Part shown: piece by piece, positions 1-8,118 of the stretch
Layout of the letters: every line of letters begins with the position of its first letter
Numbering within the stretch: position 1 is the stretch's first letter
Assembly (NCBI GenBank): GCA_051745935.1
Contig: JBNJEM010000060.1
Location: forward strand, 1-20,785
Origin: JBNJEM01 sp051745935
GTDB taxonomy: Bacteria > Planctomycetota > Planctomycetia > Pirellulales > Pirellulaceae
DNA: 20,785 nucleotides
Reading direction: 5' to 3'
Position numbers and translations under genes: made by a program
The notes under the pieces: model-generated
The model's input: the letters and a program-made list of their open reading frames with translations, nothing else
Databases searched by the model: none
Told to the model about the DNA's origin: nothing

Positions 1-217
1 CAAACGGAAGAACTCCCGTCAACAACTGATACAACACGACGCCGAGGCTGAAAACATCCGATCGTCCATCAACTAAGTGCCCTTCCCCGCGAGCCTGCTT
101 CGGGCTCATGTAGTCTGGCGTTCCCGTGCAGGTCGATCCTTTTCCGAAATCCTCTTCCTCAATCGCTACACCGAAATCTGCCACGTACGGCCTGCCGGCC
201 TCATCGATTAGCGTCAC
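1..217 (-). pseudogene. Truncated Ser/Thr protein kinase (activation segment and start of C-lobe only)
   Basis: Reading the minus strand from about 217 to the window edge gives a clear Hanks-type kinase segment: LIDEAGRPYVADFGVA (subdomain VII with the DFG Mg-binding motif), then EEEDFGKG, TGTPDYMSPKQARGEG (activation segment; the usual APE/SPEQAR region, with Lys where Glu is normal) and DGRSDVFSLGVVLYQLLTG (subdomain IX with its conserved Asp). The match to planctomycete serine/threonine kinases is strong. The gene is broken on the upstream side: an in-frame TGA at 218-220 stands just before this segment, and no glycine loop, VAIK lysine or HRD catalytic loop was recognised in the DNA upstream. 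A GTG at 215-217 could start translation but would give a protein without an N-lobe, so it should be inactive. The downstream end lies outside the window. It is probably a decayed or recombined remnant. Confidence 0.75.
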
Positions 218-530
218 TCAGCCTGCCACCCTCGATTTTAACGGCCTGGGCCCGCTCCCAGCAAAGCTCGGCCGGCGTGCGGACCGTGCGGGACTCCGGG
301 CACACGTCGACGGCCCGCACGATGTCGTCCCAGAGGAATTCCATCACGCGGCGAGTCGAGGGGCGGTGCGTGCCGCCCACGTATTCCATTTCTCCTTTGC
401 GGATCGCGCAGTGCCGGGGGCGTGGTCCGTCGGCCAGCGGCTCATCTGCTTCCTCCACCTCCTCATGGTGAACCTCCACCGGCGGGACGCCCAGCTGATC
501 CCGAATCCCGGCCAAGTTTTCCGTGCGCAC
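201..530 (-). CDS. Hypothetical protein, 109 aa (doubtful)
   Basis: This minus-strand frame opens with a GTG at 530 and ends at a TGA at 201-203, overlapping the kinase remnant in another frame. I do not recognise the protein. It is charged and hydrophilic, with an acidic stretch HHEEVEEADEP near residue 25 and a segment STRRVMEFLWDDIVRAVDV that could be helical; there is no signal peptide and no membrane segment. It occupies the place where the kinase N-lobe should be, so it may be unrelated DNA brought next to the kinase by recombination, or a small gene of its own. There is no convincing ribosome binding site. The alternative is a chance ORF in GC-rich DNA, and I rate that about as likely as a real gene. 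Confidence 0.3.
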   Translation of the reverse strand: MRTENLAGIRDQLGVPPVEVHHEEVEEADEPLADGPRPRHCAIRKGEMEYVGGTHRPSTRRVMEFLWDDIVRAVDVCPESRTVRTPAELCWERAQAVKIEGGRLSDANR

Positions 531-648
531 GCCTCCACTTCTAAGGGTCGAGCGGACTCTGGCTAGCGCGTTTAACCGTCACTGTTGAGATTAATGGAAA
601 CCGGCCCACCGAACGCTTCCCCCGGCGGCAGCGTGCCTCGTTTCCCGG

Positions 649-2943
649 TCACCGAAGGATCTGGAACAGGTTGCTGTAGTGATCCGTCCACACGCGGATT
701 TCCGGGTCCGGCTGCTCGACCGGGACGGAGGCTGCCTTCACGTCCGGCATTTCGAGGAAGCTGTCGTTGTTGGTCAAAAGCAGCCATTGGGAGGCGGCAT
801 CGGCAACGCCACCCTCATCGTCCGCGTCCACCTTTACCACGTTCAGGTCATGGCATGCCGCCAGCAAGAAGACGATGGGAACCAGGTCGAGGTGCCGATT
901 GCTCGTGTGCACGGCCAGTACACCGTTTGGCTTCAAGTGCCGCATGTAAACCGCCATGGCTTCGACGGTCAGCAGGTGAGTGGGGATGGCATCACCGCTG
1001 AAGGCATCCAGCGCGATGACGTCATAGTTCCCTGGTGCGTGACGCTCCATGGAAAGCCGCGCATCTCCTTCTTCGACGCGGATGTCCGCCGGTGAGTCGC
1101 GCAGGAAGGTAAAATGCTGATTGGCGATGTCAATCACGTCTGGATTGATCTCATAGAAACAATAATGGTCCCCTTTCATGCCGTAAGAGGCCACGGTGCC
1201 GGCGCCCAAGCCCACGACGGCCACGCGCAGAGAGCGAACTTGGAGAAGATTGGTCAAGGTTAAGCCGATCCCACTTTCGAAGTGATAGTAGGTGGTCGGT
1301 TCCCGCCGTCTGTCGGGCGCGGTTAACTGGGTCCCATGAAGAATTCGCCCATTGTATAGATTGCGGCGTGCTTGGCCGGTTCCCTCGTCATGTTCAACCA
1401 CGCGCAGCGTTCCATAAAAACTCCGCCGCGATACCAGATTATTATTCCGCGGTGGCTCCACAATCACCGCCAGCAACGTTACAGCGGCCAGGAACGGGAT
1501 CGGCACCAACGGGCTCCAGAGCGTGTACCAGGGGCGTTCCCGTTTGACCGCCGACGCCAGGCTTCTAAAGCGGTCCGTTTCGTTTGGGGTTTGTTCCCGG
1601 TGCCGTGGACACACAACTCGTCTGGCTCTTCGCGTGCCCGAGGCCGCCAGGGCGGCGAGCAATGTCCACCAGAACAACCAACGCCGCTCGCGTTTCGCCC
1701 AGTTGTCGAGAACCACGAACGTGCCCAACAATCCTCCACCAGCTAGAAACAACGTGATTTCGACGTGGCGGGAGAATATCCGGGGGCATATCATGGCGAC
1801 GAACACGCCGCCCATCGCTCCGCCCGCCGAAATGCAAAGGTAGAACAGCGTCAAATAGCGGGGCCCCGGTTTGCTGCGTACCAGTTCCCCGTGACAGAGC
1901 ATGCAGATCGAGAAGAGCGCCAATAGATAAAGTGTTGCTTCCAGCGCCAGGTTGTTGAGGACGTCGGGGATGTTTCCGCTGATGCCGAGCGGTGCAAGCA
2001 ACCAGTGCAGGCGATACAAGATCGGCTGCAGATTGTGCCGAAACGTGATCCCGGCGATCATCATGAAGGCGGCCAGTGTCAACACGGCGAAGAAGTTTCG
2101 GCGGTACCACCGCTCCCCGTCAAAGCAAAGAATGAAGGTGATCAGATAAAGGCTCAAGGGCACGATCCACAAGAACGGGACGACGGCCACGTCCTGACAG
2201 ATGTGGTCGGTCACGGCGAGCAACCCCATCGAAGCGAAGGCGGCCAGGACCAGCCAAGAAAGGCAGCGCCGGGCGGACGGAATGCCTCCTCCCTTGGCCC
2301 CCGCGTCGCCGCTCGCGCGGGCCGGGACGCGGGGCGGATTCCAGCACGTCACGGCCACCGCGAAGCCGCCGCTCAATAGTGCGAACGCTCGATATCCATT
2401 GGCCCACAACATGCCTTGGTCCGGGATGTCACATGCCGGTTCGATCCAGAACGGGTAGGATAAAAGCGCTACCAGGGCCCCGAAATTGGAAACGGCATAA
2501 AAGCGGTATGGGGAACGCCCGTCAAAAACGCGACTGTACCAGGCCTGGATCAACGGCGCCGTTGCCGCCAGTAACAGGTATGGCAGCCCCACGTTAACCG
2601 TCAATAATATCAGGATTCGCCATTGGGGATTCCCGCTATCACGTGGCTTCCAAGCCGGTTCGGGAATGATCGGCAATACCAGAACGGCGCCCAGCAACAA
2701 GGCAAGATGAATGAGACCCGACCAGCGGCTGGATGAAAAGTGGTCGAGGAGGTGAGCATACAGGTAGCCCAGCAACAGAAATACTTGAAAGAATAACATG
2801 CAGCTGGTCCAAACCGCCGGGCTTCCACCGAACCATGGAAGGATCGCTTTACTGACCATGGGCTGGACCTGAAACAGAAGAAACGCGCTGACCAGAACCG
2901 TCGCCGCACACCAGCCTGTCAAACCGTGTCTATTGCGTCCCAT
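649..2943 (-). CDS. Fused polytopic membrane protein / spermidine synthase-like protein
   Basis: The protein has about 764 residues and two parts. Roughly the first 480 residues carry many hydrophobic helices, starting with FLLFQVQPMVSKAILPWFGG, which is typical of the fused MFS/spermidine synthase family. The C-terminal part, from about residue 510, has a Rossmann methyltransferase-like fold: VVGLGAGTVASYG (nucleotide-binding glycine loop), FYEINPDVIDIA (acidic residue at the end of strand 2) and LDAFSGDAIPTHLLT in the position of the SpeE catalytic Asp motif, ending with VWTDHYSNLFQIL. Polyamine synthesis has not been established for such fusions, so the substrate is unknown. A TTG at 2950-2952 lies in frame, but the ATG at 2943 with GGCGG just upstream is preferred. 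It follows the GHMP kinase by 67 bp on the same strand and may share its transcript. Confidence 0.85.
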   Translation of the reverse strand: MGRNRHGLTGWCAATVLVSAFLLFQVQPMVSKAILPWFGGSPAVWTSCMLFFQVFLLLGYLYAHLLDHFSSSRWSGLIHLALLLGAVLVLPIIPEPAWKPRDSGNPQWRILILLTVNVGLPYLLLAATAPLIQAWYSRVFDGRSPYRFYAVSNFGALVALLSYPFWIEPACDIPDQGMLWANGYRAFALLSGGFAVAVTCWNPPRVPARASGDAGAKGGGIPSARRCLSWLVLAAFASMGLLAVTDHICQDVAVVPFLWIVPLSLYLITFILCFDGERWYRRNFFAVLTLAAFMMIAGITFRHNLQPILYRLHWLLAPLGISGNIPDVLNNLALEATLYLLALFSICMLCHGELVRSKPGPRYLTLFYLCISAGGAMGGVFVAMICPRIFSRHVEITLFLAGGGLLGTFVVLDNWAKRERRWLFWWTLLAALAASGTRRARRVVCPRHREQTPNETDRFRSLASAVKRERPWYTLWSPLVPIPFLAAVTLLAVIVEPPRNNNLVSRRSFYGTLRVVEHDEGTGQARRNLYNGRILHGTQLTAPDRRREPTTYYHFESGIGLTLTNLLQVRSLRVAVVGLGAGTVASYGMKGDHYCFYEINPDVIDIANQHFTFLRDSPADIRVEEGDARLSMERHAPGNYDVIALDAFSGDAIPTHLLTVEAMAVYMRHLKPNGVLAVHTSNRHLDLVPIVFLLAACHDLNVVKVDADDEGGVADAASQWLLLTNNDSFLEMPDVKAASVPVEQPDPEIRVWTDHYSNLFQILR

Positions 2944-3010
2944 TACCGCCAAACTTATCGATGAGGTTGTGGTGAGTCCATTGTTTACGGTAGCCGTTCG
3001 CGGTCTTTGG

Positions 3011-4015
3011 TCAGCCCATATCCGGCTTCACCACTCGGCAACCAAGATGCCCCAGTTTCTCCCGGAGATCGCCGAACATCTCTTCCGAACGGTAAACGCC
3101 GACGATGGCGCCACCCGAGCCGGCGAACTTGGCGCTGGCTCCCACCTCTCGAGCCGCCCGCACCATCCGCGCGTGCGCGCTCGGCAAGCGACAAATTGAT
3201 TGGCGGGTGTCGAAGTTTTGATTCATCAGTGAGCTTAACTCGGCGCCCCGATTTTCAACCAAGGCATCCCGCGCTTGCTGAGCAAGATCCGCGCAGGTCT
3301 TCATGGCGTTTACCACCGCCGGTTCATTCTGTTCATAGCGGGCTCGGAGATTATTGTGCATCACTTCCGTGGGCTCCGCCGCTTCTTCGCTAAACGCCAC
3401 GTACAACGGGGGCAATAAACTCGGGTCGAGCGGTTCATACCGGCCGCACTCTAGCCCCCGCCGCCGCGTCACGCAATCGGGGGAAAAGTCCATGAATACC
3501 AGACCACCGTAGACCTGAACCACTCGATCCTGCAACCCGGCCGTGATGCCCAATTGCGATGATTCCACACTCAATACCAGCGACGGCAACACCTCCTGAG
3601 GAATCGAGACGTGATAGAAGTCCATCAGGGCCCGCATCGTCGCCACGATGATGGCACTCGAGCCCGCCAGTCCCACGGCACGCGGAATATTGGTCTGATA
3701 GCGGATGGAGAAGTTGCGATCGTGCAACGTATGCCGACCGCGGCAGTAATCAACGAACGTCTTGATCGTTGCCTTGATCAGGCGGATCCCGCCATAGTAA
3801 CCGTGCAGAGCGACATCGCGGGCCAATTCCTCGACCGACCCGAATCGAACCCGATCCTCCGCCGCCAAGACAATCTCCACGTCCTCCCACTCGTAGAGCA
3901 CCACCTCCGCAAAGTAGTTTCGGATGACGACCGATAACGTTTTCCCATGATAGCCGTCCGATGGATTTCCCATCAGGCCGGCCCGAGCACAAGCGCGACG
4001 ACGTAGTAATTCCAT
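3011..4015 (-). CDS. GHMP-family sugar kinase, glucuronokinase-like
   Basis: This 334-residue protein is a GHMP kinase. Motif 1 is GLMGNPSDGYHGKT at residues 13-26; the GNPSD-G-GKT form resembles glucuronokinase and related sugar-1-kinases rather than galactokinase or mevalonate kinase. The ATP-binding loop is GLAGSSA at 115-121 and the C-terminal motif is GSGGAIVG near 299-306. It would phosphorylate the anomeric hydroxyl of a free sugar or uronic acid in the cytoplasm, giving a sugar-1-phosphate. Its ATG at 4013-4015 directly follows the TGA of the nucleotidyltransferase gene with no gap, so translation is probably coupled; the GAGGAG at the end of the upstream gene can act as its ribosome binding site. 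Together the two enzymes would make a nucleotide sugar by salvage. The substrate (glucuronate, another uronate, a heptose or fucose) cannot be read from the sequence. Confidence 0.85.
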   Translation of the reverse strand: MELLRRRACARAGLMGNPSDGYHGKTLSVVIRNYFAEVVLYEWEDVEIVLAAEDRVRFGSVEELARDVALHGYYGGIRLIKATIKTFVDYCRGRHTLHDRNFSIRYQTNIPRAVGLAGSSAIIVATMRALMDFYHVSIPQEVLPSLVLSVESSQLGITAGLQDRVVQVYGGLVFMDFSPDCVTRRRGLECGRYEPLDPSLLPPLYVAFSEEAAEPTEVMHNNLRARYEQNEPAVVNAMKTCADLAQQARDALVENRGAELSSLMNQNFDTRQSICRLPSAHARMVRAAREVGASAKFAGSGGAIVGVYRSEEMFGDLREKLGHLGCRVVKPDMG

Positions 4016-4909
4016 TCACCTCTCCTCTCGATCGAGCAACTCGCGAACAAAATCTCGCAGAGCCGGGCCGTAGACGGGGTCGTTGAGCGCGAATTCCGAG
4101 AAGGCGCGAAAATAGCTGTCGAAATTCCCAATGTCAAACCGGCGTTCATTCTCCGCCAGGACAACGCCCATGCCCTTGCAGCCTTGTCGCAGTAACCGTT
4201 GAATCGCGTCCGTCAACTGAATCTCGCCTCCCTTGCCGGGAGGCGTTTCGGCCAGGGCCTCGAAAATCTCGGAGCTGAACACGTACCGCGCCGCGACAGC
4301 CAGGTTGCTGGGCGCTTCCTCCACCGTCGGTTTTTCGATCACGTCCTCCAGTTCGAAAACAGGTTTCGCCAGCTTCCGAGGCTTTGCAATCCCGTATTGC
4401 ACCACCTCCTCGGCCCGAACCTCTTCAAAAGCCACCACCACGTCCGCCCCCGACGCGTCAAACTCTTCGATCATGCGAGCCACGATGTCCGACTGGGCGT
4501 GAAGCCCAATAATGGAGTCTCCCAACGCCACCACGCAGGGCTGGTTGCCCACCAGCGGCCGCGCGCAAAGCACCGCGTGCCCCAATCCCAGTTGCCGCCG
4601 CTGACGCGTGTAAAAGTATTCCATCTCTTGGCGCTCGAATTCCAAGTCCTTGAGCTGTTCCTCGCGACCCGTTTCACGCAAATAAGTCGTCAATTGATCA
4701 TCGATGTCGAAATGCTGCTCAATCGACGCCTTGCCATGAGACGTCACGAATAACAGCCGCCGGATTCCCGACAACCCCAGCTCTTCCACGACATATTGCA
4801 CAACGGGACGCCGCCCCACTGACAACATCTCCTTCGGTTGACTTTTGGTGGCGGGTAACAGCCGAGTCCCGTGCCCCGCGACCGGGACGATTGCAATGTC
4901 AATACTCAT
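4016..4909 (-). CDS. galU: UTP--glucose-1-phosphate uridylyltransferase-like nucleotidyltransferase
   Basis: This 297-residue protein belongs to the GalU family, which makes UDP-sugar and pyrophosphate from UTP and a sugar-1-phosphate. The N-terminal signature is VAGHGTRLLPATKSQPKEML (residues 10-29), with the nucleotide-binding G-x-G-T-R and the following PKEM lysine. Later come QLGLGHAVLCARPLVG, VVALGDS (metal/sugar-binding Asp), GGEIQLTDAI and RFDIGNFDSYFRAF, all usual GalU landmarks, and the length is normal. The ATG at 4907-4909 is preceded by GGAAGG about five bases upstream. It forms a tight pair with a glucuronokinase-like kinase, so its true substrate may be that kinase's product rather than glucose-1-phosphate. 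GalU is a family name here, not proof of specificity. Confidence 0.87.
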   Translation of the reverse strand: MSIDIAIVPVAGHGTRLLPATKSQPKEMLSVGRRPVVQYVVEELGLSGIRRLLFVTSHGKASIEQHFDIDDQLTTYLRETGREEQLKDLEFERQEMEYFYTRQRRQLGLGHAVLCARPLVGNQPCVVALGDSIIGLHAQSDIVARMIEEFDASGADVVVAFEEVRAEEVVQYGIAKPRKLAKPVFELEDVIEKPTVEEAPSNLAVAARYVFSSEIFEALAETPPGKGGEIQLTDAIQRLLRQGCKGMGVVLAENERRFDIGNFDSYFRAFSEFALNDPVYGPALRDFVRELLDREER

Positions 4910-5078
4910 GCGAGCCTTCCATCTTCATGTTCATGTAATGGGTTGCGGCACCCCGCCGGGCGAAAACACTGGTCGTCGACCGGGCTGGGTCCGGCGCTTG
5001 GTGGCTTTATCATGGCGAGTTCGGGTTGGGAGCCCCGGGCGCCGCTATTGCCGACTTGCCGGGCCGCGGTTGGAACAA

Positions 5079-5095
5079 CACTGGCAGAGCCAGTG
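5079..5095 (-). terminator. Hairpin behind the substrate-binding protein gene, possible terminator
   Basis: A perfect 7-bp stem, CACTGGC/GCCAGTG, with a 3-base loop lies 44 bp behind the stop codon of the 5139-6428 gene. In the direction of that gene it is followed by TTGTTCC, only a weak T-tract. It would separate the redox block from the galU-kinase pair. The rest of the 229-bp gap (4910-5138) shows nothing else I can name. Confidence 0.35.
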
Positions 5096-5138
5096 CGAGC
5101 CGAATTCTTGGCCGTGACCAAGCACGAGCCGCCTTCGT

Positions 5139-6428
5139 TCACGTGCCGTTTGGAAACAACTCCACGCGGCCTTCTCGGACAGTACCCATCCTCACTTCCC
5201 GGGTGTTGCCGCCCAAGCCGTCCCAGTGGATTCTTCCTGAAGTTCCATGCCGAGGCGAATTCTCACGAAGCGCGCGGTTGATTGCCGATCGGTTCAATCC
5301 GCCTCGCCGGATGGCTTCAACAATCAATGTGACGGCGTCGAAAGTGTGCAGCGACGCATAGTCGGGTTCATCGCCAATCAGTTCCAGGCACGTGGCGTCC
5401 TTGACGCAAAGCCGTGAGGGCTCGATCAAGACTGGAAAGCGAATGTCTCCCGCCGCGGGGCCAATGTGTTCGAGGAATTCGTGGTGCCCTACCCTTGGGC
5501 CAGCAAAAATGGGCTGGTCGAATCCACGCTGGCGAAGGCGTCGAACCACCTGCAGTGAATCCTTGACTCCGGCGATGGCGACGACAGCGGCAGGGTGGGC
5601 TGTTAAACTTTTGCGGACGATTTCATCCACCTGGTTTTCCGGTCTGTTGGAGGTACCAAATAGCATCTGGTACTCTGGCACGACAGTCAACCGATTCAGC
5701 GATTTGCGAAGTTCGCGGGTCAGCAGAAACGAATCATGGTCATTCCCTGATATGATGACGAACGGTTTGTCGGCCACCACCTCAATGATGGACGGAATCA
5801 TCGCTTTGGCAATCCGGTGATCGCCGGGGGCCAATGAAAACATCCATGGCACGTTCGCCAGATTGACGGTCTTATCCGTGGAAAGGGGACTGATCAAGGG
5901 CAACCTGGCTTTGGTCACCACCTGTTCAGCCAAATGCGTGGAGGGACCATCCACTCCTCCGACAATGGCCCACACGTTTTGTTCATAAACAAGTTGCGTC
6001 AGTTTCTTGACGCCGCTTCCCCATGGATTCTCGGACCACACCGGAAGGAGGCGAAACGGTTTTCCTTGATATCCCCCGTCCTCATTGGCCCGTTTGACAG
6101 CGGCCCGGGCTGCTTGCCACATGCGTCCGTGAATAGGGTCACTGGCATCCGAGGGCCCGAAGTATCCAATGCGCACCTCGGAGATCTGGTCAAGCGCGAC
6201 ACGGGGTCCCTCCGGCCCTCGGTACTCCGTTCGCTGCCGACGGGCGTCGAAATACGGGGATTTCGGGGAAGGATCCGCGGCTTCTTCCGCCCAGGCGGGC
6301 CACGCGAGCATCGCGCTCAAGCAGAGGAACAGCCCAATCCCATGTCCGGGAATCCCGCAAGACGGACGCCCCAGGTGGATCCGCGGTCCAATCTTGGGAC
6401 ACGCTCTAGAAGGCTCTAATAAAACCAT
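5139..6428 (-). CDS. Periplasmic substrate-binding protein, LivK-like (type I fold), second paralog
   Basis: This 429-residue protein resembles branched-chain amino acid (Peripla_BP) receptors. A hydrophobic stretch GIGLFLCLSAMLAWPAWA (about 30-47) ends in a likely signal-peptidase site; the 30 residues before it are long for a signal peptide, so the real start may be further in. The first fold strand is EVRIGYFGP (84-92), followed by AVKRANEDGGYQGKPFRLLP and VWAIVGGVDGPSTH (152-165). Motifs NVPWMF and DYASLHTFDAVTLIVEAIRRGG fit the family. It is a clear paralog of the protein encoded just upstream (6602-8065), sharing the Y-x-GP lead-in, N-x-PW-x-F and DG-x-x-TH signatures. No permease or ATPase gene is nearby, so it may sense or present a ligand rather than feed a transporter. 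A 104-bp repeat lies in its 5' leader. Confidence 0.8.
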   Translation of the reverse strand: MVLLEPSRACPKIGPRIHLGRPSCGIPGHGIGLFLCLSAMLAWPAWAEEAADPSPKSPYFDARRQRTEYRGPEGPRVALDQISEVRIGYFGPSDASDPIHGRMWQAARAAVKRANEDGGYQGKPFRLLPVWSENPWGSGVKKLTQLVYEQNVWAIVGGVDGPSTHLAEQVVTKARLPLISPLSTDKTVNLANVPWMFSLAPGDHRIAKAMIPSIIEVVADKPFVIISGNDHDSFLLTRELRKSLNRLTVVPEYQMLFGTSNRPENQVDEIVRKSLTAHPAAVVAIAGVKDSLQVVRRLRQRGFDQPIFAGPRVGHHEFLEHIGPAAGDIRFPVLIEPSRLCVKDATCLELIGDEPDYASLHTFDAVTLIVEAIRRGGLNRSAINRALRENSPRHGTSGRIHWDGLGGNTREVRMGTVREGRVELFPNGT

Positions 6429-6473
6429 GACGGCCGCCCAGCACCAAGGAGATATTCAAACGAGGACCCCATT

Positions 6474-6577
6474 CATACCGGTCGCGGATGACGTTCTCCG
6501 CCGCGAGTCCGACCAACGGGAGGACGGCTTGCGTCGGGCGGCTTTCCATCCGGAAGAATCCAACCGCCTGAAATACA
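6474..6577 (+). repeat. 104-bp dispersed repeat, copy A
   Basis: Copy A begins CATACCGGTCGCGG and ends CCGCCTGAAATAC. It lies between the two substrate-binding protein genes and starts about 25 bp behind the stop codon of the upstream one, so it falls in the 3' untranslated part of that gene and the leader of the next. The core CCGACCAACGGGAGGACGG matches the other copies exactly. A C-to-G change in GGGCGGC weakens the lower part of the internal stem. Confidence 0.92.
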
Positions 6578-6601
6578 TTACCGGCTGCGAGACGTGGGGG
6601 A

Positions 6602-8065
6602 TCAGCGAGCGATTTCCAAGTCTTCGCGCGAGTAGTACTTCCATTTTCCGTCCTCGCATCGCGCCAGGAAGACCTTGCCTGCGTCGTCGAGCGAGGCGCT
6701 GAGTGGGATCTTTCCCGTGACGCCAAGCCACGGCTTGTCGCGATATGCCAACATGTCGCGGATTTTGGCTCGATTGAGCCCGGCGGCTTGCGTGGCCCAA
6801 ATCAACATGTTCATTCCATCATAAGCATGAGCCGAATATGTATCAGGCTCCTCACCGTATTCCTCCCGGAAGGACGTCCGAAACGCGTCCAGTTTGGGAT
6901 CCTCGCGGTCCGGATTCCAGGGGTACCCACAGACCACGCCTTCCGCATTGTTCCCCGCGATCTCCAGGAACGTGTCCGAGACGCAGCGATCGGAGGCAAA
7001 ATAGGGCTGGTCCATTCCCATGTCTCGCATTTGATTGAGAATCACGGCGCCGTGCTCCGCGCTCCCCCAATGAACAACGCCATCAATCTTTGCGTCCCGT
7101 ATTCGCTCAAGCTGCAGGCTGAAATCCTTTCGGTCCAGTTCATAGGCCATTTCGATGGCAATCGGTCTCCCCACCCGCCGGCTGGCATCCAGAATCTCAC
7201 GAACTCCAAACCGGCCGTACCGGCTGCTGGCTCGAATCACCGCGACCCGCTTCAAGTCGAGGTTCTTGTACATGTGGTCCACGAGCATATAGCCCATTTT
7301 GCGGTCGTCTCCCACGCACCGGAAGACCCAGGGGATGTTGGTTTCCATCAACGTTGGGTCGAGGTCTCCCGAGTTCATCATGGGAATCTCCACCTTCAAT
7401 GCAACACGAATCGCGATGTGCGTATTGGCGCCGTCAATGGTTCCCAAAATGGCCCACACCTTATCCTTGTACGCCAGTTTAATAATCTCGTTTCCCGAAG
7501 CGCCCCACAGCCCGTTGTCATTGCTGATGACGAGTTCAAAGGGGACGTCGCGGTCCAGATAGCCCCCCTGCTGGTTAGCGTGTTTGATGGCCAATTGGGT
7601 CCCGCGCAGCATTTGAATCCCGAGATCCTCCGCGTTGCTGCCGCCGCCGGTCGCCACGGAGACGGTCGGGACAATAGGGCCAATAAACCCAAGCTTCACG
7701 GAGTCCACATGGTCGGGTTCGGGTTTGGCCCGCCCCGGGCCGGTATAGACCATCTGTTCCAGGAAGTGTTCCTTATAAGGTTTCACATGGCCATATGGCT
7801 CCAACTCTTCCGCCGTGTGCGCGTATCTTTCGTCCAGCTTTAGTTCCAGATCAGGAACGCCATGGGCGCCGACCGCATCGATCTTTTTCATCGCCTCGAT
7901 CGTTTCCGGATCCAAATCCATGGCACCACCGGCCGGCGACGGCGTCGCATCCCGCTTCGTCCTTTCAGCGCTCCCCTCCTTTTCAGCCGCGGCCAACGGT
8001 GTCGAGCAAGCAACGACAGCACTGATCACAATCCCGCCAACCATTCTTTGAATCGATGCGTACAT
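6602..8065 (-). CDS. Periplasmic substrate-binding protein, LivK-like, with N-terminal extension
   Basis: This 487-residue exported protein starts with a signal peptide (MYASIQRMVGGIVISAVVAC, cleavage near STPLAAA at about 27). Residues 28-121 form an extra charged region before the ligand-binding fold, much longer than in ordinary LivK proteins. The fold starts at SVKLGFIGP (122-130) and continues with LAIKHANQQGGYLDRDVPFE, VWAILGTIDGANTH (203-216) and NIPWVFR. The C-terminal half has YSAHAYDGMNMLIWA and GVTGKIPL, typical of Peripla_BP_6-type receptors. ATG at 8063-8065 has a GGGGGAATTGGA stretch upstream as a weak ribosome binding site. It lies 53 bp behind a secreted propeller gene and is followed by its own paralog, suggesting tandem duplication. 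No ABC membrane component is present, and the ligand is unknown. Confidence 0.85.
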   Translation of the reverse strand: MYASIQRMVGGIVISAVVACSTPLAAAEKEGSAERTKRDATPSPAGGAMDLDPETIEAMKKIDAVGAHGVPDLELKLDERYAHTAEELEPYGHVKPYKEHFLEQMVYTGPGRAKPEPDHVDSVKLGFIGPIVPTVSVATGGGSNAEDLGIQMLRGTQLAIKHANQQGGYLDRDVPFELVISNDNGLWGASGNEIIKLAYKDKVWAILGTIDGANTHIAIRVALKVEIPMMNSGDLDPTLMETNIPWVFRCVGDDRKMGYMLVDHMYKNLDLKRVAVIRASSRYGRFGVREILDASRRVGRPIAIEMAYELDRKDFSLQLERIRDAKIDGVVHWGSAEHGAVILNQMRDMGMDQPYFASDRCVSDTFLEIAGNNAEGVVCGYPWNPDREDPKLDAFRTSFREEYGEEPDTYSAHAYDGMNMLIWATQAAGLNRAKIRDMLAYRDKPWLGVTGKIPLSASLDDAGKVFLARCEDGKWKYYSREDLEIAR

Positions 8066-8094
8066 CGTCCAATTCCCCCTTGAACTTCGCGTTC

Positions 8095-8110
8095 CGCGTC
8101 ACGCGACGCG
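8095..8110. other. Short perfect hairpin between propeller and substrate-binding genes
   Basis: CGCGTC and GACGCG form a perfect 6-bp stem around a 4-base loop, in the 53-bp gap between two minus-strand genes. It has no T-tract on either side. It could weaken read-through or protect a processed end; it could also be chance in GC-rich DNA. Confidence 0.25.
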
Positions 8111-8118
8111 ATCTTGAA

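Noticed and set aside
6788..7843. Plus-strand open frame of 351 codons
   Set aside because: It is antisense to the well-supported substrate-binding protein gene; its product has no signal, motif or family resemblance and the codons mirror the minus-strand gene.
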